Position numbers and translations under genes: made by a program
In this document: piece by piece, positions 13,991 to 20,719 of the stretch
Position numbering within the stretch: position 1 is the first letter of the stretch
Layout: each line of letters opens with the position of its first letter
DNA from: CAZFZT01 sp964523675
GTDB lineage: Bacteria > Planctomycetota > Phycisphaerae > Phycisphaerales > SM1A02
Reading direction: 5' to 3'
Length of the DNA stretch: 22,734 nucleotides
Assembly: GCA_964523675.1 (NCBI GenBank)
Contig: CAZFZT010000057.1
Location: 1 to 22,734, forward strand
Notes under the pieces: generated by a model
Databases searched by the model: none
What the model was told of the DNA's origin: nothing
What the model saw: the letters and a program-made list of their open reading frames with translations, nothing else

Positions 13991-15250
13991 ATGAGCACTA
14001 CGCTCTCCAATGCAGCACATGCCGGGCCGGAAGCGTTCGATGTGGCGCAGCTCCGGGAGCAGTTTCCGGCGCTCGCGCAGCGCGTCAACGACAAGCCGCT
14101 GGTTTATCTGGATTCGGCTGCCACGACGCAGAAGCCGCGATGTGTGATCGAGGCAGTGAAGCGTTTCTACGAGCGCGACAATTCCAACGTGCATCGCGGG
14201 GTGCACACGCTCAGTCAGCGCGCGACGGATGCCTTCGAGCTTGCCCGCGATCACATCAGGCGGCTTCTCGGCGCTGAGGATCACCGTGAAGTTATCTTTA
14301 CACGGGGAGCGACGGAATCGATCAACCTTGTTGCGCAGACCTACGGCCGTTCCCGGCTTCGCGCTGGCGATGAAGTTCTCATCTCCACGATGGAGCATCA
14401 CTCCAACATTGTGCCTTGGCAGATTCTCTGCGAGCAGACCGGCGCGACGCTCAAGGTGATCCCTATCAACGACGCTGGCGAACTCCTGTATGAGGCGTAC
14501 GAGAACCTGCTGAGCGAACGCACGAAGATCGTTTCGGTCGTGCATGTCTCCAACTCGATGGGGACGATCAACCCGATCAAGCGGATGACGGCCACGGCTC
14601 ATGATGCAGGCGCGATCATGGTGGTGGATGGGGCCCAGGCCGCACCGCATCAGCCGATTGCTGTGCGTGATCTGGATTGCGATTTCTACGCGATTTCGGC
14701 GCACAAGATGTACGGTCCAACCGGCGTCGGCGCGCTGTATGGCAAGCTCGCCCTCCTTGAGGAGATGCCGCCGTATCAGGGTGGCGGTGACATGATCAAG
14801 TCCGTCACGTTCGAGAAGACGCTCTACAACGATCTCCCGTTCAAGTTCGAGGCAGGCACGCCGAACATTGCCGGCGCGATCGGCTTCGGTGTAGCGGCAG
14901 AGTTTCTGATGAATCTTGGTCTGGACTCGATCGCTGCCCATGAGCATGAGCTGCTTCAATATGGAACGCGCGCCCTCTCGGAGTTGGATGAGGTGACGTT
15001 GATGGGGACCGCGCGGGAGAAGGCGGCGATCCTTGCGTTTACGCTGGGCGAGATCCACCCGCACGACATCGGCACCATCATCGATCATGAAGGCGTCGCT
15101 ATACGCACCGGGCACCACTGCACCCAGCCGCTCATGGACCGCTTCGGTGTACCCGCCACCGCGAGGGCGTCGCTCGGGCTTTACAACACGCGCGAAGACA
15201 TCGATGCGCTCGTGCGCGGCATCGGCCGCGTGCTCGAGGTCTTTGGCTGA
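13991..15250 (+). CDS. sufS: Cysteine desulfurase SufS
   Basis: PLP enzyme that converts L-cysteine to alanine and hands the sulfur as a persulfide to SufU. The 419-residue product carries Y-L-D-S-A-A-T-T-Q-K-P (39-49), N-V-H-R-G-V-H-T-L (66-74), T-R-G-A-T-E-S-I-N (104-112), E-H-H-S-N-I-V-P-W (135-143) and S-A-H-K-M-Y-G-P-T-G with the PLP Lys239. R-T-G-H-H-C-T-Q-P-L-M follows, with the persulfide Cys377. The R-x-G-x-H-C context and lack of a long flexible loop indicate the group II SufS type, not IscS. ATG 13991 is followed by a short poorly conserved leader of about 17 residues. It lies directly before its partner sufU. Confidence 0.97.
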   Translation: MSTTLSNAAHAGPEAFDVAQLREQFPALAQRVNDKPLVYLDSAATTQKPRCVIEAVKRFYERDNSNVHRGVHTLSQRATDAFELARDHIRRLLGAEDHREVIFTRGATESINLVAQTYGRSRLRAGDEVLISTMEHHSNIVPWQILCEQTGATLKVIPINDAGELLYEAYENLLSERTKIVSVVHVSNSMGTINPIKRMTATAHDAGAIMVVDGAQAAPHQPIAVRDLDCDFYAISAHKMYGPTGVGALYGKLALLEEMPPYQGGGDMIKSVTFEKTLYNDLPFKFEAGTPNIAGAIGFGVAAEFLMNLGLDSIAAHEHELLQYGTRALSELDEVTLMGTAREKAAILAFTLGEIHPHDIGTIIDHEGVAIRTGHHCTQPLMDRFGVPATARASLGLYNTREDIDALVRGIGRVLEVFG

Positions 15251-15297
15251 AGCCCCCGACGCGGTCTACAGAAGAAGCGAATAGACTGATTCGACTC

Positions 15298-15762
15298 ATG
15301 TCCGAACTCGCAGATCTTTATCAGCAGCTCATTCTGGACCACGGCAAGCGGCCGCGGAACCTGCGCGCCATGGAAGACGCCGACAAGCGAGCAGAGGGGT
15401 ATAACCCGCTCTGTGGCGATCGCGTGACCGTGTTTGTGAAGAAGGACGCGGACGCGCTTGCCGATGTGAGTTTCGTGGGCAAGGGGTGCGCCATCTGCAC
15501 CGCGTCTGCGTCGCTCATGACGCAGGCCGTCAAGGGCATGGCCGAGCGCGATGCAGAGCAGCTCTTCGAAGCGTTTCATCAATTGCTGACCACTCCAGCA
15601 AAGGCGCCTGCCACGACTGGTGAGCCGCAGCCAGAGCTCGGAAAATTGGCAGCGCTCGCAGGAGTGCGCAAGTATCCGATTCGTGTGAAGTGCGCGACGC
15701 TTCCATGGCATACGTTGCATGCGGCTCTTCACGAACAGCAGGAACCCATCTCCACGGAATGA
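15298..15762 (+). CDS. sufU: SufU-type zinc sulfurtransferase
   Basis: SufU accepts persulfide sulfur from SufS by ligand exchange on its zinc and passes it to SufBCD. The 154-residue product has Y-N-P-L-C-G-D-R (35-42, Cys39 and Asp41), G-K-G-C-A-I-C-T-A-S-A-S (61-72, Cys64) and R-V-K-C-A-T-L-P-W-H (129-138, Cys132). These are the four expected zinc ligands. An insert near 98-120, present in SufU but not IscU, is visible. The extra Cys67 sits where I would expect Ser in many SufU proteins. ATG 15298 follows sufS by 47 bases. The pairing of sufS with sufU matches Bacillus-type systems. Confidence 0.93.
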   Translation: MSELADLYQQLILDHGKRPRNLRAMEDADKRAEGYNPLCGDRVTVFVKKDADALADVSFVGKGCAICTASASLMTQAVKGMAERDAEQLFEAFHQLLTTPAKAPATTGEPQPELGKLAALAGVRKYPIRVKCATLPWHTLHAALHEQQEPISTE

Positions 15763-15787
15763 GTTCGCAGGAGCGCCCCGAGGAATC

Positions 15788-16180
15788 ATGACAGACACAC
15801 AGGCCATCAAGGATGCGGTGATCGAGACGATCCGCACAATCAAGGATCCAGAGATTCCCATCAACATCTATGACCTGGGACTGATCTATGCCGTCGAGGT
15901 GGACGAAACCAGGAACGTAAGCATCACGATGACCCTCACCAGCCCCAACTGCCCTGTAGCCGAGGCGTTGCCGAGTAGTGTGCGCACGAGGGTCCGTGAG
16001 ATACCTGGCGTTGTTGAGGCCAGGGTGGACCTCGTCTTTGACCCGCCATGGTCGCCTGAGATGATGAGCGAGGATGCGAAGCTTGCGCTGGATTATGCCG
16101 GGCCGGGCGGCTTTGAGGCGAAGGTCCGCAAGAGCGCGTTCACCGGCCTGACGGTCAATCGCCGTTCGGGCGGCCCCTGA
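15788..16180 (+). CDS. sufT: SufT/MIP18-like protein (DUF59)
   Basis: This 130-residue protein has the DUF59 motifs I-K-D-P-E-I-P-I-N-I-Y-D-L-G-L-I-Y (18-34) and T-S-P-N-C-P-V-A-E (51-59, with Cys55). V-F-D-P-P-W-S-P-E-M-M-S (83-94) follows. SufT proteins help Fe-S maturation or transfer, especially under high iron-sulfur demand, but their exact reaction is unsettled. The frame stays open to 15719, inside sufU; ATG 15788 is chosen because GAGG lies just upstream and the family begins there. It is 25 bases after sufU and is probably the last gene of the suf transcript. The Gly/Arg-rich tail (about 107-130) is not recognised. Confidence 0.9.
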   Translation: MTDTQAIKDAVIETIRTIKDPEIPINIYDLGLIYAVEVDETRNVSITMTLTSPNCPVAEALPSSVRTRVREIPGVVEARVDLVFDPPWSPEMMSEDAKLALDYAGPGGFEAKVRKSAFTGLTVNRRSGGP

Positions 16181-16217
16181 GTTGGTGCGGCGACGAGAAA
16201 TCCGTTGCGCTTGCAAG

Positions 16218-16245
16218 TTGGAATCGCCCGATTCGGCCGTACACT
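16218..16245 (+). promoter_or_regulatory. Candidate promoter giving a leaderless mRNA
   Basis: TTGGAA (16218-16223) and TACACT (16240-16245) are 16 bases apart. The -10-like box ends six bases before ATG 16252, so the transcript would begin at the start codon. There is no SD. Both hexamers match consensus at 4 of 6. Confidence 0.45.
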
Positions 16246-16251
16246 GAATGT

Positions 16252-16614
16252 ATGAGCGAGGCCGACGCATCCTGGCGTGAGTTGTTTCGCAGCAATGATC
16301 CGAACGAGGTACACAATGTCGCAATGACAATCGCCGCCATGGGCTTTGATCTGCGCTGTAGTGATGCATCCGGAGCGTTTGAGCTTACAGAGGAAGAACC
16401 TGACGGAAGGCCGCCCTACATCCTGCAGGTGCCTGCGGAGCACGTGCCGGAACTGCATCCGGTGCTCGAGGACATTGTCGCGGAACAGAACGAGTTCGAT
16501 GAAATGCTTGCGCAGCGTGATCGGCAGGGGCGACGAATGCGGCAACGGCTCGCGCTGATCGTGCTCATCTCTGCCATGATCGCACTCGCTCTGCTTGGTT
16601 GGCTTCGGATGTGA
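16252..16614 (+). CDS. Small tail-anchored membrane protein, possibly DUF2007-like
   Basis: A 120-residue protein of unknown function. Residues 1-85 are soluble, acidic and probably alpha/beta, with a D-P-N-E-V-H-N-V-A-M-T-I-A-A-M-G-F pattern and P-Y-I-L-Q-V-P-A-E-H-V. A basic stretch (R-R-M-R-Q-R) then precedes one C-terminal membrane helix (about 99-117), so the soluble part should face the cytoplasm. The layout, and loosely the sequence, resembles the product of 18105-18527; both may be members of the putative signal-transducing DUF2007 group, but similarity here is faint. A -10-like TACACT six bases before ATG suggests a separate leaderless promoter downstream of suf. The next gene follows after 69 bases. 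Confidence 0.65.
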   Translation: MSEADASWRELFRSNDPNEVHNVAMTIAAMGFDLRCSDASGAFELTEEEPDGRPPYILQVPAEHVPELHPVLEDIVAEQNEFDEMLAQRDRQGRRMRQRLALIVLISAMIALALLGWLRM

Positions 16615-16645
16615 TCCGGCCGGTTGGCCTCAGGCATCCAACGGA

Positions 16646-16676
16646 TTCACAGTCGGAGCCGGCTCGCCCTATGCTA
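16646..16676 (+). promoter_or_regulatory. Candidate promoter giving a leaderless mRNA
   Basis: TTCACA (16646-16651, 5 of 6) and TATGCT (16671-16676, 4 of 6) are 19 bases apart, slightly long. TATGCT ends seven bases before ATG 16684, so transcription would begin at that codon. This would make ATG 16684 the start rather than ATG 16678. Confidence 0.35.
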
Positions 16677-16683
16677 CATGCGA

Positions 16684-18108
16684 ATGGAAGAGGATATTGA
16701 ACTCAAATTTCCGCTCGATGATGACGGGGCGCGAACTGACTCGGCTTGGCCGCTTGAGCAGGAGCCGACCGACCTGCTGGTGCTTTGGCCCGGCGGTGAT
16801 GATGCGCCTACCCAAACCGAAGTGTTGGCGGCGCTACGGACGCACCTCGGTGATGGGCTCGAGATTCTGGAGGAGGTCGAACCGCCGTCGCCTGATGTTC
16901 AGTGGGCAATCGCAGCGCGTTTCGCCGGCCACTCGGTCCCTCTTGTCATCTGGACGCAGCCGGCCGCCCCGGTGCCGGAGGGCGAACTAGGTGACCCTGC
17001 CGCAGAGACCTGCCGATGGGTCATCGGCTTCGAGTCCTTGCTTGTCCGCAGCGATCCTCTGAGCAGTTACATGTTTTTGATGAAGATTCTCGCCAGCGCA
17101 TTCGCGCAAGCGCCTGCCATACTGGATCTCAACTCAACGATGGTGTTGTCGCGCGAGCACCTCGATGAAGCATACGGTGAGAGCGGAGGCGCGAGCATCG
17201 AACCGGCTGCCGACGAACTCTGGATGATTCATGCGGTGCATGCGCCGGAAGAGGGACGCGATCCGAACGAGCCGAGCGGAGTTGTCTGGCTGCACACACA
17301 CGGACTTTGGCGGTGCGGATTGCCGGAACTGGAAATGCTCGAAGTCCCAGCCGCGAACGCTTCGACTGCGGCCGAACTTCTCAATGATGTGGCTGCCCTC
17401 ATGTTCGAGTTTCCACCTCCTGCGCCGGGTGAGCCGTATGCAGTCGGTGACGAACTTGACGTGACGTTCCAGCCGTGGCAGGAGGTGGTGCGAACCATGG
17501 ATAGCTCAGTCCCCGGCGGGCACGACGACCGGCAAGGCATCGCCGAGGAGAATCCGCATGTTGGTGTTCGTGCAGTGGTTTGCGGGGCGGCAATGCGAGG
17601 ATCGTTCCGACAGGTCTGGACCTGGCCGCGGGAAGTGGTGGAGCGCCTCGAAAGCGACGATGCAACTATTTATATGACACAGCGCGCAACGCGCCGACAG
17701 GCAAGAATGGCGCGGATGCGGTGGGGCGAATTTGCGACGGCATTCGTTGCCGCGCAGAAAGCCGCGCTCATCGACGTTGAAAACCCATCTGCTGTTTTCC
17801 TCCTCAAGGCCGGATTTCCTGTGGATGAAGAAATGGGGTCGGACGGCTCGGCGAAGGAGCATCTCTGGTTCGAGGCGCATCGCTTTAATGGCGACGGCGC
17901 AGACGCAACGCTCATCAACCAGCCGGTCAGCGTCGGTACATTGAAGCGAGGCGACCGAGTGCATGTGCGGCGGGATGAAATCTCAGATTGGCAGGTGCAA
18001 ACCGTTGCCGGATCATTCGGCCCGCAGGATGTAAGCGAACTGTGGCGCGCCATAGATTCACTCCGGCCTGGCGTCGAGCAAGCAACCAACGATGCGAGCG
18101 AATCATGA
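16684..18108 (+). CDS. Cytoplasmic protein with DUF4026-like and C-terminal DUF2314-like domains
   Basis: A 474-residue protein of unknown function with no signal peptide or membrane segment. It begins M-E-E-D-I-E-L-K-F-P and is rich in Asp, Glu and Trp. The middle part has L-W-M-I-H-A-V-H-A-P, V-V-W-L-H-T-H-G-L-W-R-C-G and D-E-L-D-V-T-F-Q-P-W, which resemble DUF4026. The end has E-H-L-W-F-E-A-H-R-F-N-G-D-G, L-I-N-Q-P, L-K-R-G-D-R-V-H-V and I-S-D-W-Q-V, the pattern of DUF2314. These names are recognitions by eye. ATG 16678 and upstream codons in frame are alternatives. The stop overlaps the next start as ATGA (18105-18108), so the next gene is translationally coupled. It sits between two small membrane proteins, hinting at a signalling or sensing unit. 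Confidence 0.75.
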   Translation: MEEDIELKFPLDDDGARTDSAWPLEQEPTDLLVLWPGGDDAPTQTEVLAALRTHLGDGLEILEEVEPPSPDVQWAIAARFAGHSVPLVIWTQPAAPVPEGELGDPAAETCRWVIGFESLLVRSDPLSSYMFLMKILASAFAQAPAILDLNSTMVLSREHLDEAYGESGGASIEPAADELWMIHAVHAPEEGRDPNEPSGVVWLHTHGLWRCGLPELEMLEVPAANASTAAELLNDVAALMFEFPPPAPGEPYAVGDELDVTFQPWQEVVRTMDSSVPGGHDDRQGIAEENPHVGVRAVVCGAAMRGSFRQVWTWPREVVERLESDDATIYMTQRATRRQARMARMRWGEFATAFVAAQKAALIDVENPSAVFLLKAGFPVDEEMGSDGSAKEHLWFEAHRFNGDGADATLINQPVSVGTLKRGDRVHVRRDEISDWQVQTVAGSFGPQDVSELWRAIDSLRPGVEQATNDASES

Positions 18109-18527
18109 CGCACGTGCCGAAAGAACTCGATGATGAACTCGCCGAGAACGGCGGCTTGCCGGTCACCATTGCAGAGGCGAAGTCTGAGTTTGAAGCGAAT
18201 CTGATCGTTTCGACACTTGCAGAAGAAGGCATCGAAGCGCACACCTATACGCGCTTCCGCCAGGCGTTGCCGTTTCATTCCCACTTCAGCGGCATTCCGG
18301 TACAGGTGCGAGCGGCTGACGAAATCGCTGCACGCGAGGCACTGGACCGGCGGGCTGCGGACTCAGTGGACCTTGATTGGAATGAGCTGGATGTCGGAGA
18401 ACGAGAAGATCATCTGCCACTCGGCCGGTCGCGACGCCTGTCTCTGGCGACGGCAGTCGCCTTGTCGATGGCGATCGTCGTCATCTTCATCACACTCATC
18501 GCGATGATTCTCTCGGTCGTGCTGTAA
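18105..18527 (+). CDS. Small tail-anchored membrane protein with DUF2007-like N-terminus
   Basis: A 140-residue protein. Residues 20-85 have the pattern of the DUF2007 putative signal-transducing fold: E-F-E-A-N-L-I-V-S-T-L-A-E-E-G-I-E-A, then I-P-V-Q-V-R-A-A-D-E, then A-A-R-E-A-L. An acidic linker and a basic L-G-R-S-R-R-L-S lead to one C-terminal membrane helix (about 113-138). The start overlaps the previous stop by four bases (ATGA). The longer frame from 17988 overlaps the upstream gene and is not used. The layout matches the protein at 16252. The function of DUF2007 proteins is not known. It converges on the next gene with a gap of only 14 bases. Confidence 0.75.
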   Translation: MTHVPKELDDELAENGGLPVTIAEAKSEFEANLIVSTLAEEGIEAHTYTRFRQALPFHSHFSGIPVQVRAADEIAAREALDRRAADSVDLDWNELDVGEREDHLPLGRSRRLSLATAVALSMAIVVIFITLIAMILSVVL

Positions 18528-18541
18528 TGGTGGCGGATTGG

Positions 18542-19432
18542 TCAGTCTGACGGCGGTAGCGATTCAAGATCGATGGGGTCGGCATAGAGCACGTAGCTGG
18601 TCGAGGATGAGAACGGCCGATCCAGAGCCATGGTGATCTCCGAGGTGAAGGGATACGGCACATCCGGCCGGGCATTGTTGATCTGGATCGTTTCCTGACC
18701 GACTTGTACGCCGTTTCCATCGAAGAACGCAATCGCTACGCCAATGTTGCGCGTCACCTCGGCGGCATTCACCACGGCACCGGAGATCGTCATGCGAGAG
18801 AAATCAATCTCATCAGTGCGGTAGTAACGATGGTACCACCCGATGCTGGGTTCGAAGCGCAGCCGGGCTGTGTGATCCTGCGTCGGGTAGTGGTATGAGA
18901 CGCGGCTTACGTACACGTCCAGCCCCAGGGCAACAAATCCGGCGTCTCGATATTGGCGTACACGCTGCGCTTCTTCACGCTGCTGTTCTCGAATGGCTCG
19001 CATCTGCTCCACCCGCGCCAGTCGCTCAGCTCGTTCTACTTCACGGCGTTCGCGAGCGGCTTCAAGCTCCCGCTGGCGTTGCTCTCGCTCAGCGATCTCT
19101 CGAACAGCGCGGTACTGCTCGAAGTCCTGCCCCAGCTCTTCATTGTCCTGAATGAATTGTCGTAATTCGTCACGTTCGCGACGGACTTCATCAAGCTCCA
19201 GCCGAACCTGCGCGAGTTGAAGTCGCAATCGATGCAGCTCGTCCAGAAGCGCACCCACTTCGCGCCACATGCGCGTCTCCGGTGTGGTGGCAGCGTCGTC
19301 ATCAATGGGTGGGACTGCGGCCGCACGCTCCAAGGGCGGCTGCTCCGCCGCCTGTCCCTCGGGCGCGTCCTGCACCACCGCCGCTGGATGAAGCAGGAAC
19401 GAGGCCAGGATGGTCAGGACAATTGCTCTCAT
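18542..19432 (-). CDS. Exported coiled-coil protein with C-terminal beta domain
   Basis: A 296-residue protein of unknown function. It starts with a signal peptide (M-R-A-I-V-L-T-I-L-A-S-F-L-L, cleavage near residue 20). A low-complexity Ala/Pro/Asp linker follows, then a long Glu/Arg-rich coiled coil (about 55-162, with R-R-E-R-D-E-L-R-Q and E-R-R-E-V-E-R-A-E). From about 165 to 290 it is predicted beta-rich, with S-G-A-V-V-N and I-G-V-A-I-A-F-F-D-G-N-G-V-Q-V-G, a pattern similar to FxLYD domains. ATG 19430-19432 is chosen because AAAGGAG lies seven bases upstream; the open frame beyond lacks a signal. It lies 188 bases after the PEGA lipoprotein on the same strand, so both probably work in the cell envelope. 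Confidence 0.78.
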   Translation of the reverse strand: MRAIVLTILASFLLHPAAVVQDAPEGQAAEQPPLERAAAVPPIDDDAATTPETRMWREVGALLDELHRLRLQLAQVRLELDEVRRERDELRQFIQDNEELGQDFEQYRAVREIAEREQRQRELEAARERREVERAERLARVEQMRAIREQQREEAQRVRQYRDAGFVALGLDVYVSRVSYHYPTQDHTARLRFEPSIGWYHRYYRTDEIDFSRMTISGAVVNAAEVTRNIGVAIAFFDGNGVQVGQETIQINNARPDVPYPFTSEITMALDRPFSSSTSYVLYADPIDLESLPPSD

Positions 19433-19620
19433 TGGGAAACTCCTTTGTGTTTGTGCGCCCGAGGGCGTCGCGGTGCGCCATGGCACACAGAACGCCTGAT
19501 CAGTCGCCTGCCATACACAATGATTGATCAGCAGGCATGCCCTGTCGATATCTCGCCGAACTCCTCGGAAGCGATCAGGGCGACTTCCCATCGCCCGAGT
19601 GTGGCGTCGGTCAAGCGACG

Positions 19621-20013
19621 CTAATCCTGTAAGGCATCTTGGCGAAACGATTCCGCGCGTTCGCGTAAACGACGTGCTTCGTCCTCTCGCGGAGGCAGGT
19701 CGAACTGCCACGCGACCCGGCTGTGTAGCGAGACCGGCATGAGTTCGGCAAGAAAGTCCAGCGGCGGCACATCCCAGAGCGGGGGGCGGGCTGACGCATG
19801 CGTCATGATCGGCTCGGCGTCCTCGTGCTCAATCCGCACGTCATAGTCGCCATAGAAGACAAAATCGACCTCAAGTGGCGTGCGGCCGACCTCTCGGTCA
19901 TTGAGCCACACCAACGCGCCCGATGGGCTCGAATCAATCGAGATCGTTCTGCGTACACAGCCAGGCAGCACAATCAGCCCAATGCCGATGAAGACGAGAA
20001 TCACGCTGCGCAT
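19621..20013 (-). CDS. Small lipoprotein with PEGA-like domain
   Basis: A 130-residue predicted lipoprotein. Residues 1-18 are a signal peptide with lipobox V-L-P-G-C and the lipidated Cys at 19. A PEGA-like beta fold follows (I-S-I-D-S-S-P-S-G-A-L-V-W-L-N, V-G-R-T-P-L-E-V-D-F, Y-D-V-R-I-E-H-E). Next comes a Pro-rich linker with W-Q-F-D-L-P-P, and a charged tail. PEGA domains often occur in surface or wall-associated proteins; their ligand here is unknown. The frame extends to 20085, but ATG 20011-20013 is the start because the lipobox follows it. It lacks an SD and has TGCTACACT just upstream, consistent with a leaderless transcript. It lies 82 bases after the CBS-protein stop. Confidence 0.8.
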   Translation of the reverse strand: MRSVILVFIGIGLIVLPGCVRRTISIDSSPSGALVWLNDREVGRTPLEVDFVFYGDYDVRIEHEDAEPIMTHASARPPLWDVPPLDFLAELMPVSLHSRVAWQFDLPPREDEARRLRERAESFRQDALQD

Positions 20014-20020
20014 GAGAGGC

Positions 20021-20028
20021 AGTGTAGC
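20021..20028 (-). promoter_or_regulatory. Extended -10 box, leaderless start of the PEGA lipoprotein gene
   Basis: On the minus strand, TGCTACACT ends at 20021, seven bases before the ATG at 20013. The TGn motif followed by TACACT fits an extended -10 element, which can work with a poor -35; no convincing -35 was found. TACACT is the same hexamer as that before ATG 16252. Confidence 0.4.
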
Positions 20029-20095
20029 AAAGAACGCGGCAAGCGATGGCGCGGCGAGGGCACAGCCCGGTCCAAAGACCTCCATCGACTATCGC

Positions 20096-20545
20096 TTACC
20101 CAACATGCGCTGCATGCATCTGGGCCGGTTCGGAGATCTCTCGCAGCACATCCGCGACCTCGTGTTCCGGCGCCTTGCGCGCTATATCCGCCTGGGCGAT
20201 GATGCCGACGCAGTTGCGCTGCTCGTCCACAACGGGGACACGCCGCACCTGCAGCCGTTCCATGAGCTGAATGCACTCATCGAGATCGGCATTCCGAGAG
20301 ATCGTTTCCACATCAGGCGTCATACAGTCGCCGGCTGTTGCCTCAAGCGGATTGCGCCCCTTGGCAATGCACCGGATGACGATGTCACGATCGGTCACCA
20401 TGCCGATCACACGATGGTTATCTTCACTCTCAACAACGGGAATCGCGCCGCAATCGCACTCTTCAAAGACCCTCGCCACGTCTTGAAGACTGGTGTCAGT
20501 GGTGCAGCAGGCGACGTCTTCTGTCATGATGTCATGAACCTTCAT
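20096..20545 (-). CDS. Two-CBS-domain protein
   Basis: A 149-residue stand-alone CBS pair. CBS1 is at about 6-65 (V-H-D-I-M-T-E-D-V, then C-G-A-I-P-V-V-E, then I-G-M-V-T-D-R-D-I). CBS2 is at about 75-135 (C-M-T-P-D-V-E-T-I, then V-R-R-V-P-V-V-D, then G-I-I-A-Q-A-D-I-A). Such pairs bind adenine nucleotides (AMP, ATP, SAM) and act as energy or stress sensors, but no catalytic domain or partner is visible. ATG 20543-20545 follows a near-perfect SD (AAGGAGGT, five bases between). The open frame further upstream is antisense to the carboxylase gene. It diverges from the carboxylase across 174 bases. The tail (about 136-149) includes M-H-A-A-H-V. Confidence 0.9.
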   Translation of the reverse strand: MKVHDIMTEDVACCTTDTSLQDVARVFEECDCGAIPVVESEDNHRVIGMVTDRDIVIRCIAKGRNPLEATAGDCMTPDVETISRNADLDECIQLMERLQVRRVPVVDEQRNCVGIIAQADIARKAPEHEVADVLREISEPAQMHAAHVG

Positions 20546-20555
20546 GGTGTACCTC
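20546..20555 (-). promoter_or_regulatory. Strong ribosome binding site of the CBS-protein gene
   Basis: Minus-strand AAGGAGGT followed by ACACC and then ATG. It is the best SD match in the window and fixes the start over an open frame of 129 more codons. Confidence 0.75.
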
Positions 20556-20680
20556 CTTGCCTTTGGCGTCAATGAAGGGCAAAAGACCCGTGGGGTCAAC
20601 TGATACTCAATGACGGCGGGCGGCGAGCGTCCATCCTTCGGAGTTCCGAACCGCACGATTGTTTGGCTAAGAGAGAGAAT

Positions 20681-20710
20681 TTGTCGCGACTGCATGAGTT
20701 CGCATATGCT
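20681..20710 (+). promoter_or_regulatory. Candidate promoter of the carboxylase gene
   Basis: TTGTCG (20681-20686) and TATGCT (20705-20710) are 18 bases apart, each 4 of 6 to consensus. TATGCT ends nine bases before ATG 20720, leaving a leader of only a few bases. No SD is present. TATGCT is the same hexamer as that before ATG 16684. Confidence 0.45.
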
Positions 20711-20719
20711 GGGCGTCCC

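Noticed and set aside
13559..15118. Minus-strand open frame of 519 codons opposite sufD and sufS
   Set aside because: Long only because of codon bias on the other strand; Arg/His/Leu-rich with no motif, and it crosses two certain genes.
18541..18551. GTCAGTCTGAC palindrome between convergent genes as a terminator
   Set aside because: Five-base arms with a single-base centre cannot form a useful hairpin, and there is no T run.
18848..18860. GGGTTCGAAGC resembling a tRNA T-loop
   Set aside because: It lies inside a coding region and no acceptor, D-arm or anticodon stem can be formed around it.
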